The notes: generated by a model not told the origin, from the sequence alone. A stretch of DNA of 64,000 nucleotides from Lutraria lutraria (GCA_964023205.1 OZ026833.1:44113137-44177136); one strand, 5' to 3'. Numbered from the stretch's first letter, positions 1 to 9,607 are shown. Numbers and translations are program-made.

Positions 1-690
1 GGTCACACAGATAGGATTTCATCCACTCTAATGGCTTGCCCGTTATACCGAAATGATTTTCAAGTCTGCGTAGGAGAGTGGTGTGATCAATGGTGTCAAA
101 TGCTGCTGATAAATCAAGCATTACCAGGACCGTAGCTTTATTCTGATCTAGAGAACAAAGGATGTCATTTTGCACACGAAGTAGAGCAGTTTCAGTAGAG
201 TGGAATTTTCTGTATGCGGACTGACGTTCTTCGTGGAGATTATGCAGTGTTAAATGCTCTTCTAGTTGAGCATCGACTACCTTCTCAAGAACTTTGGAAA
301 TGAAAGGTAAGTTTGACACAGGTCTGTAATTTTTCAGTACATTTTGATCAAGGCCTGGCTTCTTTATTAGTGGTCTTATTCTGGAGCTTTTAAAAGCAGT
401 GGGTACATAAGCACTTTTGAGTGATGCATTGAATATTCTTGTTAATATTGGTAATAGTTCATTTAAGCAATCCTTCAACAGCCATGTTGGTATTGGATCA
501 AGTTCACATGATTTACTTGGTGATCTATTTATTAGTTTCCGGATTTCATCCTCAGATGTTGGATATTTCATTGACAGGCCAGTTGACCAATCAGATAACG
601 GCATTTCCACTGACCTTCTGAAACCGACAGTATCATGTGTGAGATCAAACCGTTCAGTTGTTAAAAGATAAGAAAAAAAAACTAATCGTA
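1..690 (-). mobile_element. LINE reverse transcriptase fragment, 5'-truncated
   Basis: Read on the minus strand, about 220 codons from near position 670 down to position 1 form one uninterrupted frame of a non-LTR retrotransposon polymerase. Visible landmarks in order are DPIPTWLLKDCL (about 496-461), RIRPLIKKPG, NYRPVSNLPFISKVLE (about 330-285) and the fingers/palm segment LDLSAAFDTIDHTTLL (about 127-80), followed by LEWMKSYL. This order is typical of CR1/L2/Jockey-type LINEs. The catalytic FADD box would lie beyond position 1. Similarity stops near 670-690, so the copy is 5'-truncated, as is usual for target-primed insertion. The open frame over this length suggests a young copy. I cannot assign the exact clade. 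Confidence 0.85.
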
Positions 691-1593
691 ACCAATAACA
701 TAAAAGTTCTCACTTATAATTTTCTGGTACTGCAACAATCAATCAAATGCAATGTGTCAGACCCATACATAATTTTCCTATTTTATATACAAAAAGCCGA
801 GCGTCAATATTCCTCGAAATAGCACCGAGATTACGTAACATTACACATTCTAAGACACGTATAGAAACACGATTTTATTTAGTAACTTATACAAAACATA
901 GTATCTCGTTACAAACATAAATACAATAAAGTTTGGATCATGTGACATCGTGAAAATTCAAAGAGTAGAAGATACACAGCTAATTAATGAAAACTAATAG
1001 TTCAAAAATTAAAGAGGTTGAGCCGTGCTTAAAATAACATGAATCAAGAAGCACGATTTAGATTTGTTAACTGCAAGTTACTTATGAAAAACAACAACAA
1101 TAAAACAAACAAACAAAAAAGCATCATATAGATTAGAATTTTACCAAAAATAATGGTTACATCATGTCCACCTAGACAACGACTGACTGTTTACGTAAAG
1201 AAATGCATGATAAGTGAATTTTGCTAGATTAATTATGTCTAATTTTTCAGTAGATAGCATGAGTTGAGTGAATTTGAAGACACTTGGGCAAACATAATAG
1301 TATGGTTTTAAAAAGTGCTTACGAATATTTATATATAGCAAAGTGGTAATCATCTTCGATGTCATTTGAACTACATATCAGACATATGATAAATGCTAGA
1401 GCATTGAATTATGTGAATTCATCCTGCTTATGTTGTAAAGCGAATATTCATTGATTGTGATTTATTATATTGTTGTATATTAACGGTAATATGTACATTG
1501 TACAATGTATTATAGTATATACTCCCCGTGTTTGGAGGAAATAAAGATATATATATAAAATGTTAAAAAATATATCCGAGTCAAGCAAATTAA
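691..1593. other. AT-rich non-coding stretch
   Basis: No supported gene. Only short chance ORFs occur, such as 1162-1365 on the minus strand, which has biased composition and no recognisable motif. Confidence 0.6.
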
Positions 1594-1637
1594 TAATGAA
1601 AAATAACTAACATTCCATAGGTATTATTATATATTTC

Positions 1638-1676
1638 AAATGCCGACCGGTTTCGTCACTGACTCATCAGGGCATT
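1638..1676 (-). ncRNA. Type I hammerhead self-cleaving ribozyme
   Basis: On the minus strand the order is AATGCC (stem I, 5' side), CTGATGA (core), GTC-AGT-GAC (3-bp stem II with a 3-nt loop), GAA (core), ACCGGT (stem III, only two pairs around CG), C, then GGCATT (stem I, 3' side). Stem I pairs six of six bases (1671-1676 with 1639-1644). Every invariant hammerhead nucleotide is present and the cleavage triplet is GUC, so cleavage is predicted between 1645 and 1644. The self-complementary ACCGGU of stem III is the short kind that acts best as a dimer in Penelope-like and retrozyme hammerheads. Activity is predicted, not shown. Confidence 0.85.
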
Positions 1677-1683
1677 AAACACC

Positions 1684-1712
1684 CTGAGTCAGTGACGAAA
1701 CCGGTCGGCATT
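1684..1712 (+). pseudogene. Degenerate hammerhead copy
   Basis: The right arm carries the same unit on the plus strand, with the stem II segment, GAAA and GGTCGGCATT preserved. The first core box reads CTGA instead of CTGATGA (three bases missing). The upstream bases no longer pair with GGCATT, so stem I is lost. It should not self-cleave. Confidence 0.75.
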
Positions 1713-1757
1713 TTAAATCTATAATAATACCTATGGAATGTTAGTTATTTTTCATTA

Positions 1758-3305
1758 TATATATATATTATATACTTGTCGAAATACTATTATACCAAGA
1801 ATGAAAAAATACATCTATAGCACGTTGTTTAAAAACACAATATAGGGGTAGATTCTAATCTAAGTGTCAATTTCGTAATTTCTGGCAACAAATACCTAAT
1901 ATATATATTTAATATTGGATGCAAACTGTAATTATCGCAATTATTTTAATGCTAATGTTATCAAATATAGTTTAATCGGACACGCGGTAGGTAGTATACA
2001 TAATAAATTGGTACATACCAACTTGTACACAGCTAATATTACAGATGATCATACAAATAAATAAATAAGTATACGTTGCGAAACAAACATACTGTTTATA
2101 GCTTACTTAACACCTATATATATATATTAAAAAGTATATCATTAGAAAATTAAAATAAAACTATACTGCAGAATCGGGATAGATTTCTACAGTTAATACA
2201 TGCACAATCATACAACAAGTTTGCGGTAAAATTCTCATAATTTTTAGTAATAAAAACTAATTTAATTATTGGCTAGATTTTTTGACGTTATGCACGGTAT
2301 CAATACTTTAAATAATTGAGTAAAAAGTAGCACTTAGTAAAAAACACGTCTAGATATACCTAACATAGCAGCACAAGGCTTATAAATTTGCGACAGTCAT
2401 GAACAGCAGTACTGGGTAGCTATATATGTAGCTCCTAGAAGTGACTCCAAAAGCTGCGGGAGGTCGTATACATATATATAGTAGGGCTACGGGAGGTCGA
2501 ATCTCTGAATGGTTTATTTGCCTTATCTGTCTTATCATGTGTGCATGTTAGATGTTGCAGTAGAAATCCATTGATTGGTACTGATGATAACTTTATGACT
2601 AATTAACATCCTGCTGATTTTATATGCCAACTGATATTAATATAAGCAGAAGCTACGACCCGGTCTGCTTTATTACCCAGTACTGCACTGTCCAGACTGC
2701 CTGGTCAATAAATCATATACCTCGCATTTGGACTCGTTAAATCCAGGAACATTGAAAAAATCAGTAGGCCTAGGTAATTAATGCATCTAAATATTCGTTA
2801 ACGTAGGATTAAAGTAAACCTGACAGTTCTTGTCGGGTGTTTGTACACGTATCTTTCTGTTCATTGAAATACTTAGGATGCAAAACCTTCGCTCGTTTCC
2901 TAGCGACGTAAGGCACGTGATACCCAAAATGGCTTCTTCTGGAACTGTCACTGTTTAGAGGTCTACATATTAACAGTAATTTTAAGCTAAACAAACATAA
3001 TCAAGTGTGCAACCTTCCGTGTAAAGATCAATGAATAATAGAGGAATATTCTTACAGCAAGGATAATTAATAAAGCTAACGGATTAGGCCGTGAAAGTGC
3101 TAGGACCTTGAGAGAATAAAAACTTACTGTTACAGACTTGGATTAATGAATGGCGAGCACACAAGCTTATCGTGTATGATTGGTCAGTATACTAATCGGT
3201 CAACATATGCTTTATGATTTTGTGCTTCGCTCAATGCTGCAAACGATTAGAATTAATTACTACAGACATATGCAGAATAATAAAGCAAGGGTCTCCCCTG
3301 CTATC
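1758..3305. other. Non-coding stretch with a possible MITE
   Basis: No gene supported. A perfect 13-bp inverted pair (GCAGTACTGGGTA at 2406-2418 and its complement at 2674-2686) could mark the ends of a small foldback element of about 280 bp, and GCGGGAGGTCG-like words recur at about 2457 and 2490. Nothing else is recognised. Confidence 0.4.
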
Positions 3306-3309
3306 AGGT
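3306..3309. repeat. Target-site duplication AGGT, left copy
   Basis: The 4-bp AGGT directly precedes the LTR at 3310 and recurs directly after the other LTR at 9604-9607, as expected for LTR-element integration. Confidence 0.75.
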
Positions 3310-3533
3310 TATTGTACTTACCTACAATAGAAGTGGTTTTAGTCGTATCTTCCCCACGGATCCTGGAGTTTCACTCGACAGAGGTCACGATGTAGACAGA
3401 TAAGACATTCAACAACAGACAATAGGTAATTCTTCAAATAGCGCAAAAGAAACGGAACTCTCTTTCCGGATGTTATTCATCTACATGCGACTGACCACGA
3501 TTATCGCTGTCATCACACTTGGACGCTACCACA
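3310..3533 (-). repeat. 3' LTR
   Basis: The 224-bp long terminal repeat reads TGTGGTAGCG... to ...AGTACAATA on the minus strand. It matches 9380-9603 at all but one base (position 3501). Confidence 0.93.
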
Positions 3534-3541
3534 CTCCCCCC
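3534..3541 (-). other. Polypurine tract
   Basis: GGGGGGAG on the minus strand abuts the start of the 3' LTR, the position where plus-strand DNA synthesis is primed in LTR elements. Confidence 0.7.
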
Positions 3542-3610
3542 GGTTCTATAAACAGCGTCCCGGGGTCCATGTCTTCATCCTCCCCCCTCGGTCCACGTAA
3601 CACAGGCTCA

Positions 3611-5857
3611 CTAAACAACATCCGCAAAAAGCCTGTGGCCATTGCGGCGGGTGACGGCTAAAATTTCCCCCGTGGGCACCCCCCTAATCTCTGCCACCGC
3701 TTTCGCTACATCACCCACAAATGCTGGTGTGTTGAAGGTGGCCGACCTATCCGTCCTCAGGTACGGCGCGTCTGTCTCAATCAACAGACGGTCTGCAGGG
3801 ATTCGCTTCACTGCCGCCCTCTGAAACCTGTCGAAGGTCTTGACCAGGCCGGATATGCTGAAGTAGCAGCTCGGGAACGTGGTCATCCAGGCCAAAGCTT
3901 GATCCACCCCGCCAGTAAAGCAGTGTAACTGCATTCGCTGGCGTGGAGAGACCCACTCCTTCATAATCTGAAGCCCCCTAAAGTAAACCTCACTCTCGTA
4001 CCCTCCATCCCGACTCTCCCGGAAGTGTAGAACTACAGGCCGGATGGGACAAGCCAACTCAAGGAGAGCTTTGAACATGGCTTCTTGTACCTGCCACTGT
4101 GCGCGAGGCCTCGTATAATCAAGGCCAATCTCCCCCAAAGCCACCACGCCTTCCTTTCTCAACTCGTTTCTGACCAAGTTGACTGCAAACTCTGTATCCC
4201 CAATAGCATTGCTGGGGTGTATCCCTACCGCGGAGCCGAACCCTCTCTCCTGCGGATACCTCTGTGGGAAGGTCGCTTGGTCACAAAAAACCATGACGCC
4301 TCCATCCACGTGCACAGGGACCTTTGGCGTAGCCCCCCGGTGAAACTTGCACAACTCTTGTACCGACAGGCCCGCTCTATCTAATTTGTTCTGGCTCCTG
4401 TCGAGGTGGAAATGGCTGTCGAAAGCCAACAATACCGGGACTTCTACCGCTGCCCTTGTTGCTTGACCCGTAACACCAGCGCTTCCCGATTCTGATGTCC
4501 CTGGTCCCACTCCAATATCGTCAGTCGATTGACTACCCGCACCCCCGGGACGGTCTTCCGAGCTGTCATATCCCACTTCATCCACCACTTCCAAGTCCTC
4601 CTCGGCCTGGATGTTCACAGCACTCTCTAGCTGGAACCTCTCCCTGTATTCCTTCTGACCATAAGGCCGAAGCAAGCTGAGCAGAGCCAACTGTACCCTC
4701 CAGTGGAACAGAAGTACTCTGCTAGTCACGCTTGACAAACGCAAATTTCTTGGGACGTTCCAATGAAATCGTCTCCCCACCCTCTCGATCCAAGGCCTGT
4801 CCAGATCATGGACCACTGCATTTTCAGGAATCCCCAGTCTCCTACGATGGACCAGCTCCATCCCATCATTCACCGTATTAGCCCCTACCAACCTCAGCAG
4901 AAACAATAAGGCTTGTAGTCTCTCCTCGTCTCGTTGAGGAGCCTCCAACAAACTATACCTATGGAAAAGTCTAGGTAGGTGAGCCGACTCTGCATGCCGG
5001 TGCAAATTCCTTCGCCTCGCTCTACAAGCTGGCACTGGGCAAATCTGCATGCCTCTCCTCCCTACTGGCTGCCACCTCGACCTGTCTCTCTCCCTCTGAC
5101 CCCGGGCTTCCTCCCTGGGTTCCTCACCCCTATCCTCTCTAGGCCTGTGTAACAAGGGAGACCTCGACCTGTACCGCCCTTCCGCGTTCCCCCTACGTTC
5201 CTCAGATCTGGACCGATCCACTTCACTCACCGGTGAAAATGCTGCTGCCCTGGCTGCTCGAGCACTCGCTTCTACTCTCCTCGCAACCTCTTCTAGTGTC
5301 TCTCCAGCATCAAACTCTGGAGGGGCCAAACCCTCACCTTTCTGCTCCTCCTCCGTCCCAACGTCCATTGGGGTGGGTATCTCCTCCTCATCCGAGATCT
5401 CAATTACCTCGGATTCCACAACCTCCTTCTTGACCTCCTCACCCTCAGGTTCCTCCTTAATCCCAGGCAAAACCGGGAACTCGGCACGGTCTAGACTAAT
5501 CGGTCTCTGCCGTCCAACCCTAGTCACTGGAGCCCGAGCCGGGCCTCTAGCCCTCATCCCAGATATGGTCATTCCGGGTCGCCTCTTCTTCACTGGTGCC
5601 CTCACAACTCTTGCCATGAAGTCGTCTCCACACACCAGCTCACCAAATTTCCGGATATCTTTCACGAAAGATATCTTGTTCCGGCTCCTAGCCAGTCTCA
5701 ACTGTTCCTCCACTAAAGGCTCGATCCTTTTGTGATCGGCCGGCCTCATCGTGCCCAACTCAACGATAAGGTCCCTTCCCGAAGACCAAAGTCGACCAGA
5801 CTTGTTTGCCTCCTCCACTTCTGCATATATGTCCCGGTTATCTATCCTGGACACCAT
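3611..5857 (-). CDS. Retrotransposon-borne TatD-family nuclease with SIM and zinc finger
   Basis: This frame is open for 761 codons from 5896, but I choose the ATG at 5857 (748 aa) because a splice-acceptor signal ends one base before it. Numbering on the 761-codon frame: basic N-terminus; VIEISDEEE (about 164-172), a SUMO-interacting motif; an Arg/Ser/Glu-rich tract (228-275); a C2H2-like finger (C286, C291, H299, H306); and a full TatD metal-dependent hydrolase domain (about 488-761). All expected metal ligands are visible: H495 and H497 (SHFH), E589 (GEIGLDY), H624 (VVLHF), H658 (LHCFTGG) and D709 (ETDAPYL). TatD proteins are 3'-5' exonucleases or endonucleases on DNA, and relatives of animal TATDN2 act on RNA. 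It lies after Gag/integrase, where retroviruses place env. Its role in the element is unknown; it may process nucleic-acid intermediates or be captured host cargo. Confidence 0.85.
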   Translation of the reverse strand: MVSRIDNRDIYAEVEEANKSGRLWSSGRDLIVELGTMRPADHKRIEPLVEEQLRLARSRNKISFVKDIRKFGELVCGDDFMARVVRAPVKKRRPGMTISGMRARGPARAPVTRVGRQRPISLDRAEFPVLPGIKEEPEGEEVKKEVVESEVIEISDEEEIPTPMDVGTEEEQKGEGLAPPEFDAGETLEEVARRVEASARAARAAAFSPVSEVDRSRSEERRGNAEGRYRSRSPLLHRPREDRGEEPREEARGQRERDRSRWQPVGRRGMQICPVPACRARRRNLHRHAESAHLPRLFHRYSLLEAPQRDEERLQALLFLLRLVGANTVNDGMELVHRRRLGIPENAVVHDLDRPWIERVGRRFHWNVPRNLRLSSVTSRVLLFHWRVQLALLSLLRPYGQKEYRERFQLESAVNIQAEEDLEVVDEVGYDSSEDRPGGAGSQSTDDIGVGPGTSESGSAGVTGQATRAAVEVPVLLAFDSHFHLDRSQNKLDRAGLSVQELCKFHRGATPKVPVHVDGGVMVFCDQATFPQRYPQERGFGSAVGIHPSNAIGDTEFAVNLVRNELRKEGVVALGEIGLDYTRPRAQWQVQEAMFKALLELACPIRPVVLHFRESRDGGYESEVYFRGLQIMKEWVSPRQRMQLHCFTGGVDQALAWMTTFPSCYFSISGLVKTFDRFQRAAVKRIPADRLLIETDAPYLRTDRSATFNTPAFVGDVAKAVAEIRGVPTGEILAVTRRNGHRLFADVV

Positions 5858-5858
5858 C

Positions 5859-5882
5859 CTGAAATGCACAAAAATAAAATGT
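5859..5882 (-). promoter_or_regulatory. Splice acceptor just upstream of the TatD ATG
   Basis: On the minus strand a T-rich tract (ATTTTATTTTTGTGCATTTC) ends in AG at 5860-5859, followed by G and the ATG at 5857. This looks like a genuine 3' splice site and would let the second ORF be translated from a spliced subgenomic RNA, as env is in retroviruses. The donor would lie in the leader or the Gag region and was not identified. Confidence 0.5.
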
Positions 5883-6080
5883 TTTACTCCATGCATGCTA
5901 CAATTCTATAGATGTATGATTCGTTTTTTAGTTGCCTGCCTCAAACCCACCCTGAAACCCGTCATTACACCGGTCTCACTGTTATCATATCACTGCCATC
6001 GTCCTTACCATGGCATATACAGTACCTCTCATAGCTCCTTGTTGGACTAGAGTCTTCACTTTTAAGCTCTGTCCTTAGTT

Positions 6081-7991
6081 TTACCAACCAAGCTTGTGAT
6101 AGCTCTGGCCAACGGAGTTTATTCGGTCCTGTTCACACGTAACTCCTGCTTCTGCTGTGTCTCCTGCTATTTGGGGATTTAACAGGAATCTCTCTACCCA
6201 CTTATTAAATTGATCCTCTACTATAAGGATATGACAGTTACCTCTCTCTTTCATTGGAACTGGACCTAGAGAGTCAATATAGACCCTTCCCCTAGGAAAT
6301 TCCGAATGATGGGTGACCCTCTCACCTCCACCTTTTCTTCTTGGCTTTGTCACGTACTGCAGAATATTGCTAGACATCTTACACCATAAATATTTCTGTT
6401 TCGCCATGGCAACTGTCCTATCCTCACCCAGGTGCCCAACCTTCTGTAGATCAAGACCTAAAGCCACAATTTCCCCTAGCCTACTCTTGGGTACCGGAAG
6501 CTGCTTCCGGTCAGTGTTAGGATCGGACAGCCAATCAACACCTTCTGCCATAGAAAAGCACTTCTTATTTCTACAGTCATACTTGCCATGTACCTTTTCC
6601 AGATCCATACTTCCCTCCGGAGGTTCTTTCCAGTGCCTCGGCCACTCTCTGAGTATCTTTAATTTCTCTTCCTTTCCCTGCTTAACCTGCCACTCTACAG
6701 CCTCCATCTGTACCCCAAGTACCTTAAGGCTGCCGACTTCCCTCTTGGTGACAGTAACATGGATGACATCATCAACACCCCCGATAGAAGGACACCGGCT
6801 TTTATCACTGTTCTTCGGACACTCAATTTTGTAGTGCCCCCCCGCATTACAAAAGAAATCCACCACACGCCCCAATTGGTTTGGGGACAAGGATCTACTC
6901 CTCAAGTGTGGGTCGTCTCTCATCATATGCCCTGGCTGATGGCAACTGTAACCCACCGCATCTCTACTATCCCTACTCGGCAACCGGGAGGTTCTACTAC
7001 GAACGTTACCCAAGATCTCATCAATCTTGTCCAAACTTTTGATCAACACCTCCTCCAACCTGTCCACCCTCTCGTCCAACTTGCCCATCCAAACTTCCAG
7101 CTTGGACAGCCTTTCCTTGCTATCACACGAGCCGGAACTACTCTCCTGATTGCCCCCTGAAGCTCGCACCTCAGATACACTTGGTGCCTCCAGAGCCTCT
7201 TCTCTTCTTACTGACTTTGACCCATCAAACTCCCTCTTCAGCGTATGGATCGCCCATTTCATCTCATCCACAGCCTCTTCCATAGTTTTAGGCTCCTTAT
7301 TGATCACCTGCTTGCCAGCTTCTTTCTCTCTGGCGCCCTTGCAAAAGAGTACTATGGACTGCTTAACCATGAATTGGTCTGGCAGATCTCTGAATACCTT
7401 CCACGCCATGGTCAACACCCTATCAGCCCAATCGTCTAGTGATTCCTCGCTACCTTGCTGGGCTCCTGAGAAGGTTATCATGGCTGCCTCACGCCGCTCA
7501 TGAAAACCGAACTTCTTCTCCATCTTCTCAACCATCTCCCTGTATGTCATCTCCCTATTGGCTATGGCTAGCTCATACCATTCACAGGCCTTGCCCTTCA
7601 AACATAGGCATAAGTAATCTCCCTTATCTACGTCTGACCATTCCAGAATGCCTGCGTATTTCTGGAACTTACTGTAAAAATCATGCCAGCTAGAATTTCC
7701 ATCGTATTTTAATGTTTTGGGCAATAGCTGCAGTTTGGCTTCTACCCACTTATCCCTGTTCAACTCTATACTACTTGGTGCCCCAAATGACCTGTCATTC
7801 CATTCCCCCCTACCACTAATATATGTGGGTCCCATATCAATCTGTCCCTGCCCATCAGTGTGTATCCCTGGGAAACTCATATTCCCTCCATAAAATGGAG
7901 GATAAACCCCCGGCCACATAACTGGCATTGGGTATGGCTGAAAAGGGCTTTCATACCCAGTCCTCCACCCCTGTCTTTCCCCACTTAACAT
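6081..7991 (-). CDS. Gag fused to truncated integrase (defective retrotransposon polyprotein)
   Basis: One 636-codon frame. Residues 1-75 are Pro/Gly-rich; about 80-255 form a Ty3/gypsy-type Gag capsid domain (KYDGNSSWHDFYSKFQ, WADRVLTMAW); 292-328 is a predicted coiled coil. Residues 350-391 hold two nucleocapsid knuckles, both damaged: each lacks its first Cys and the first also lacks its last. Protease, RT and RNase H are absent. Residues about 500-550 match the integrase zinc-binding region (VGHLGEDRT, WCKMSSNILQYV), with the first His and the CxxC pair lost. Residues 568-615 are the start of the integrase core (YIDSLGPVP, with the first catalytic Asp), truncated before the second Asp and the Glu. 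It may still supply capsid but cannot integrate DNA. Confidence 0.85.
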   Translation of the reverse strand: MLSGERQGWRTGYESPFQPYPMPVMWPGVYPPFYGGNMSFPGIHTDGQGQIDMGPTYISGRGEWNDRSFGAPSSIELNRDKWVEAKLQLLPKTLKYDGNSSWHDFYSKFQKYAGILEWSDVDKGDYLCLCLKGKACEWYELAIANREMTYREMVEKMEKKFGFHERREAAMITFSGAQQGSEESLDDWADRVLTMAWKVFRDLPDQFMVKQSIVLFCKGAREKEAGKQVINKEPKTMEEAVDEMKWAIHTLKREFDGSKSVRREEALEAPSVSEVRASGGNQESSSGSCDSKERLSKLEVWMGKLDERVDRLEEVLIKSLDKIDEILGNVRSRTSRLPSRDSRDAVGYSCHQPGHMMRDDPHLRSRSLSPNQLGRVVDFFCNAGGHYKIECPKNSDKSRCPSIGGVDDVIHVTVTKREVGSLKVLGVQMEAVEWQVKQGKEEKLKILREWPRHWKEPPEGSMDLEKVHGKYDCRNKKCFSMAEGVDWLSDPNTDRKQLPVPKSRLGEIVALGLDLQKVGHLGEDRTVAMAKQKYLWCKMSSNILQYVTKPRRKGGGERVTHHSEFPRGRVYIDSLGPVPMKERGNCHILIVEDQFNKWVERFLLNPQIAGDTAEAGVTCEQDRINSVGQSYHKLGW

Positions 7992-9359
7992 TTTCCACGC
8001 TATCTGTTAACTGAAATGCCAATTAAACTTTATTTATACCCCCTACTTACTCACATACTGATGTAATAATCAACTCTCTTGGCCCCTCTCTGATACCTGC
8101 TGTAACTACTCCTTCGATGCCTTGTCAATGTTAATTTGTGACATGTTTGTGTTTAATATAATAAATGTAAGACAGTAAAATATTTTTATTTATTCTCTCC
8201 CGTCCTGCAAGTACAAACACAAAATTCCACTGGGTCTTAAATCAATCTCGCGTACTGGGGCAATTTCAAATGGCTATATTTACCTCTTAGTACCTCTTCT
8301 TCTGCATTAACTATTCTTCCAAAATAACCGATCCTTAACCCGAACTAAATATATTATGTCAATGTATCAAAACAGATGTCTTGACACACTTTCAATTAAG
8401 CTTCATGGCTTAACTGAATGTATTGTAATTTTATCACTTTTATACCAATTTCACTTATATTGTGCACATGTATTTGCACAAACCAAGTAATGTACACACA
8501 AACTGATGTGAGGCAGGGCTTATCTCACCAAAATCACTGAATATTATAAATTTATCAATTTAAGTTTTTCACTGAACTTATTTTTAACAGTAAAAATTAT
8601 TAAATGCACCTATCTTATAATAAAATATTCCCTATCAAATATATTCCAATTTATTCAACATCCAATCAAAAAAATTAATTATATATCTTAAAAAATAAAA
8701 ATTATTAACTTAATTAATTTGTCAACTAAAGAAAAATTATTTCCTTACTATTTCCTAAACAAATGTTAATATTACAAATGTTACACTGTCTATCATACTA
8801 TTATCCTCACTTAAAACTAAAAATAAACAACCTATAATAATCTGTTTCAAAAATTAAACTTTGCCTTTAATAAATACAATAATAAATTTAACCTGCCTCT
8901 TTTACTGTACTCTGACAACAATCTACGCCTCCACAAAATACTAAAGGCTGCCACCCACTATGCTCTCTGGGTGAACTCACAAATCAACGCTGGACAACAA
9001 GTCTCAACAGCCAAAATAATGGCTACAATCAACAAAAAATCCTACAATAAAATTGTCAATTAAATACCAAATACTGATACAGACTATAATTGCTATACGG
9101 TCCAGTGGCTCGGACATCCACTGCCACGCTAAATATCTGATAATTGCAAAAAATATAATTGCAACTCCTCTAATTGCAACATAAATCCCTTCACCAATGT
9201 TGCTTTTAATAATAAAATGCTTATATAATAGTTACCAGCCTTCTAATCCTAGTGAAAATCTTGCTTAAAATTCAACTACACAAAATATTCAATATGGCCG
9301 CCTGCACAGACGAACGGAAAAATTGCAATGTTGAAATATTTCCAAAAAATATCAATTAA
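7992..9359 (-). other. 5' leader of the LTR element
   Basis: This AT-rich untranslated stretch between the primer-binding site and the Gag start has no open frame of note. It is expected to hold the packaging signal and any splice donor used for the TatD mRNA; neither was pinpointed. Confidence 0.6.
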
Positions 9360-9377
9360 TCGGTGCTCGCAGCGCCA
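9360..9377 (-). other. Primer-binding site
   Basis: TGGCGCTGCGAGCACCGA on the minus strand starts two bases after the 5' LTR. The leading TGG complements a tRNA CCA end. Which tRNA primes it could not be decided by eye. Confidence 0.65.
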
Positions 9378-9379
9378 TT

Positions 9380-9603
9380 TATTGTACTTACCTACAATAG
9401 AAGTGGTTTTAGTCGTATCTTCCCCACGGATCCTGGAGTTTCACTCGACAGAGGTCACGATGTAGACAGATAAGACATTCAACAACAGACAATAGGTAAT
9501 TCTTCAAATAGCGCAAAAGAAACGGAACTCTCTTTCCGGATGTTATTCATCTACATGCGACTGACCACGAGTATCGCTGTCATCACACTTGGACGCTACC
9601 ACA
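9380..9603 (-). repeat. 5' LTR
   Basis: The 224-bp repeat is identical to 3310-3533 except for g at 9571. As the upstream LTR of the minus-strand element, it should hold the element's promoter. Confidence 0.93.
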
Positions 9604-9607
9604 AGGT

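Larger units (their letters stand above)
1594..1757. repeat. 73-bp-arm inverted repeat carrying a hammerhead motif
   Basis: Positions 1594-1666 and 1685-1757 are reverse complements with two mismatches over 73 bp, separated by 18 bp. The near identity implies recent formation or gene conversion. Each arm holds a copy of the same repeat unit in opposite orientation. The unit has a hammerhead ribozyme core in the left arm and a damaged core in the right arm. Likely sources are the terminal repeat of a Penelope-like element or a retrozyme, two element classes known to carry type I hammerheads. No coding region accompanies it, so the class remains open. Confidence 0.85.
3310..9603 (-). mobile_element. 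Non-autonomous Ty3/gypsy-like LTR retrotransposon carrying a TatD ORF
   Basis: The element is 6,294 bp on the minus strand. Two 224-bp LTRs (3310-3533 and 9380-9603) differ at one base (t at 3501, g at 9571). The 4-bp duplication AGGT flanks it (3306-3309, 9604-9607). Order on the minus strand: 5' LTR, primer-binding site, leader of about 1.4 kb, Gag fused to truncated integrase, TatD ORF, polypurine tract, 3' LTR. Protease, reverse transcriptase, RNase H and most of integrase are missing, so mobility must depend on a helper. The near-identical LTRs show a recent insertion. The ORFs are clearly richer in G+C than the flanks. Confidence 0.93.

Noticed and set aside
5858..5896. First ATG of the TatD frame (5896) as the start
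   Set aside because: The first 13 codons lie across a pyrimidine tract and acceptor signal; the ATG at 5857 directly follows it.
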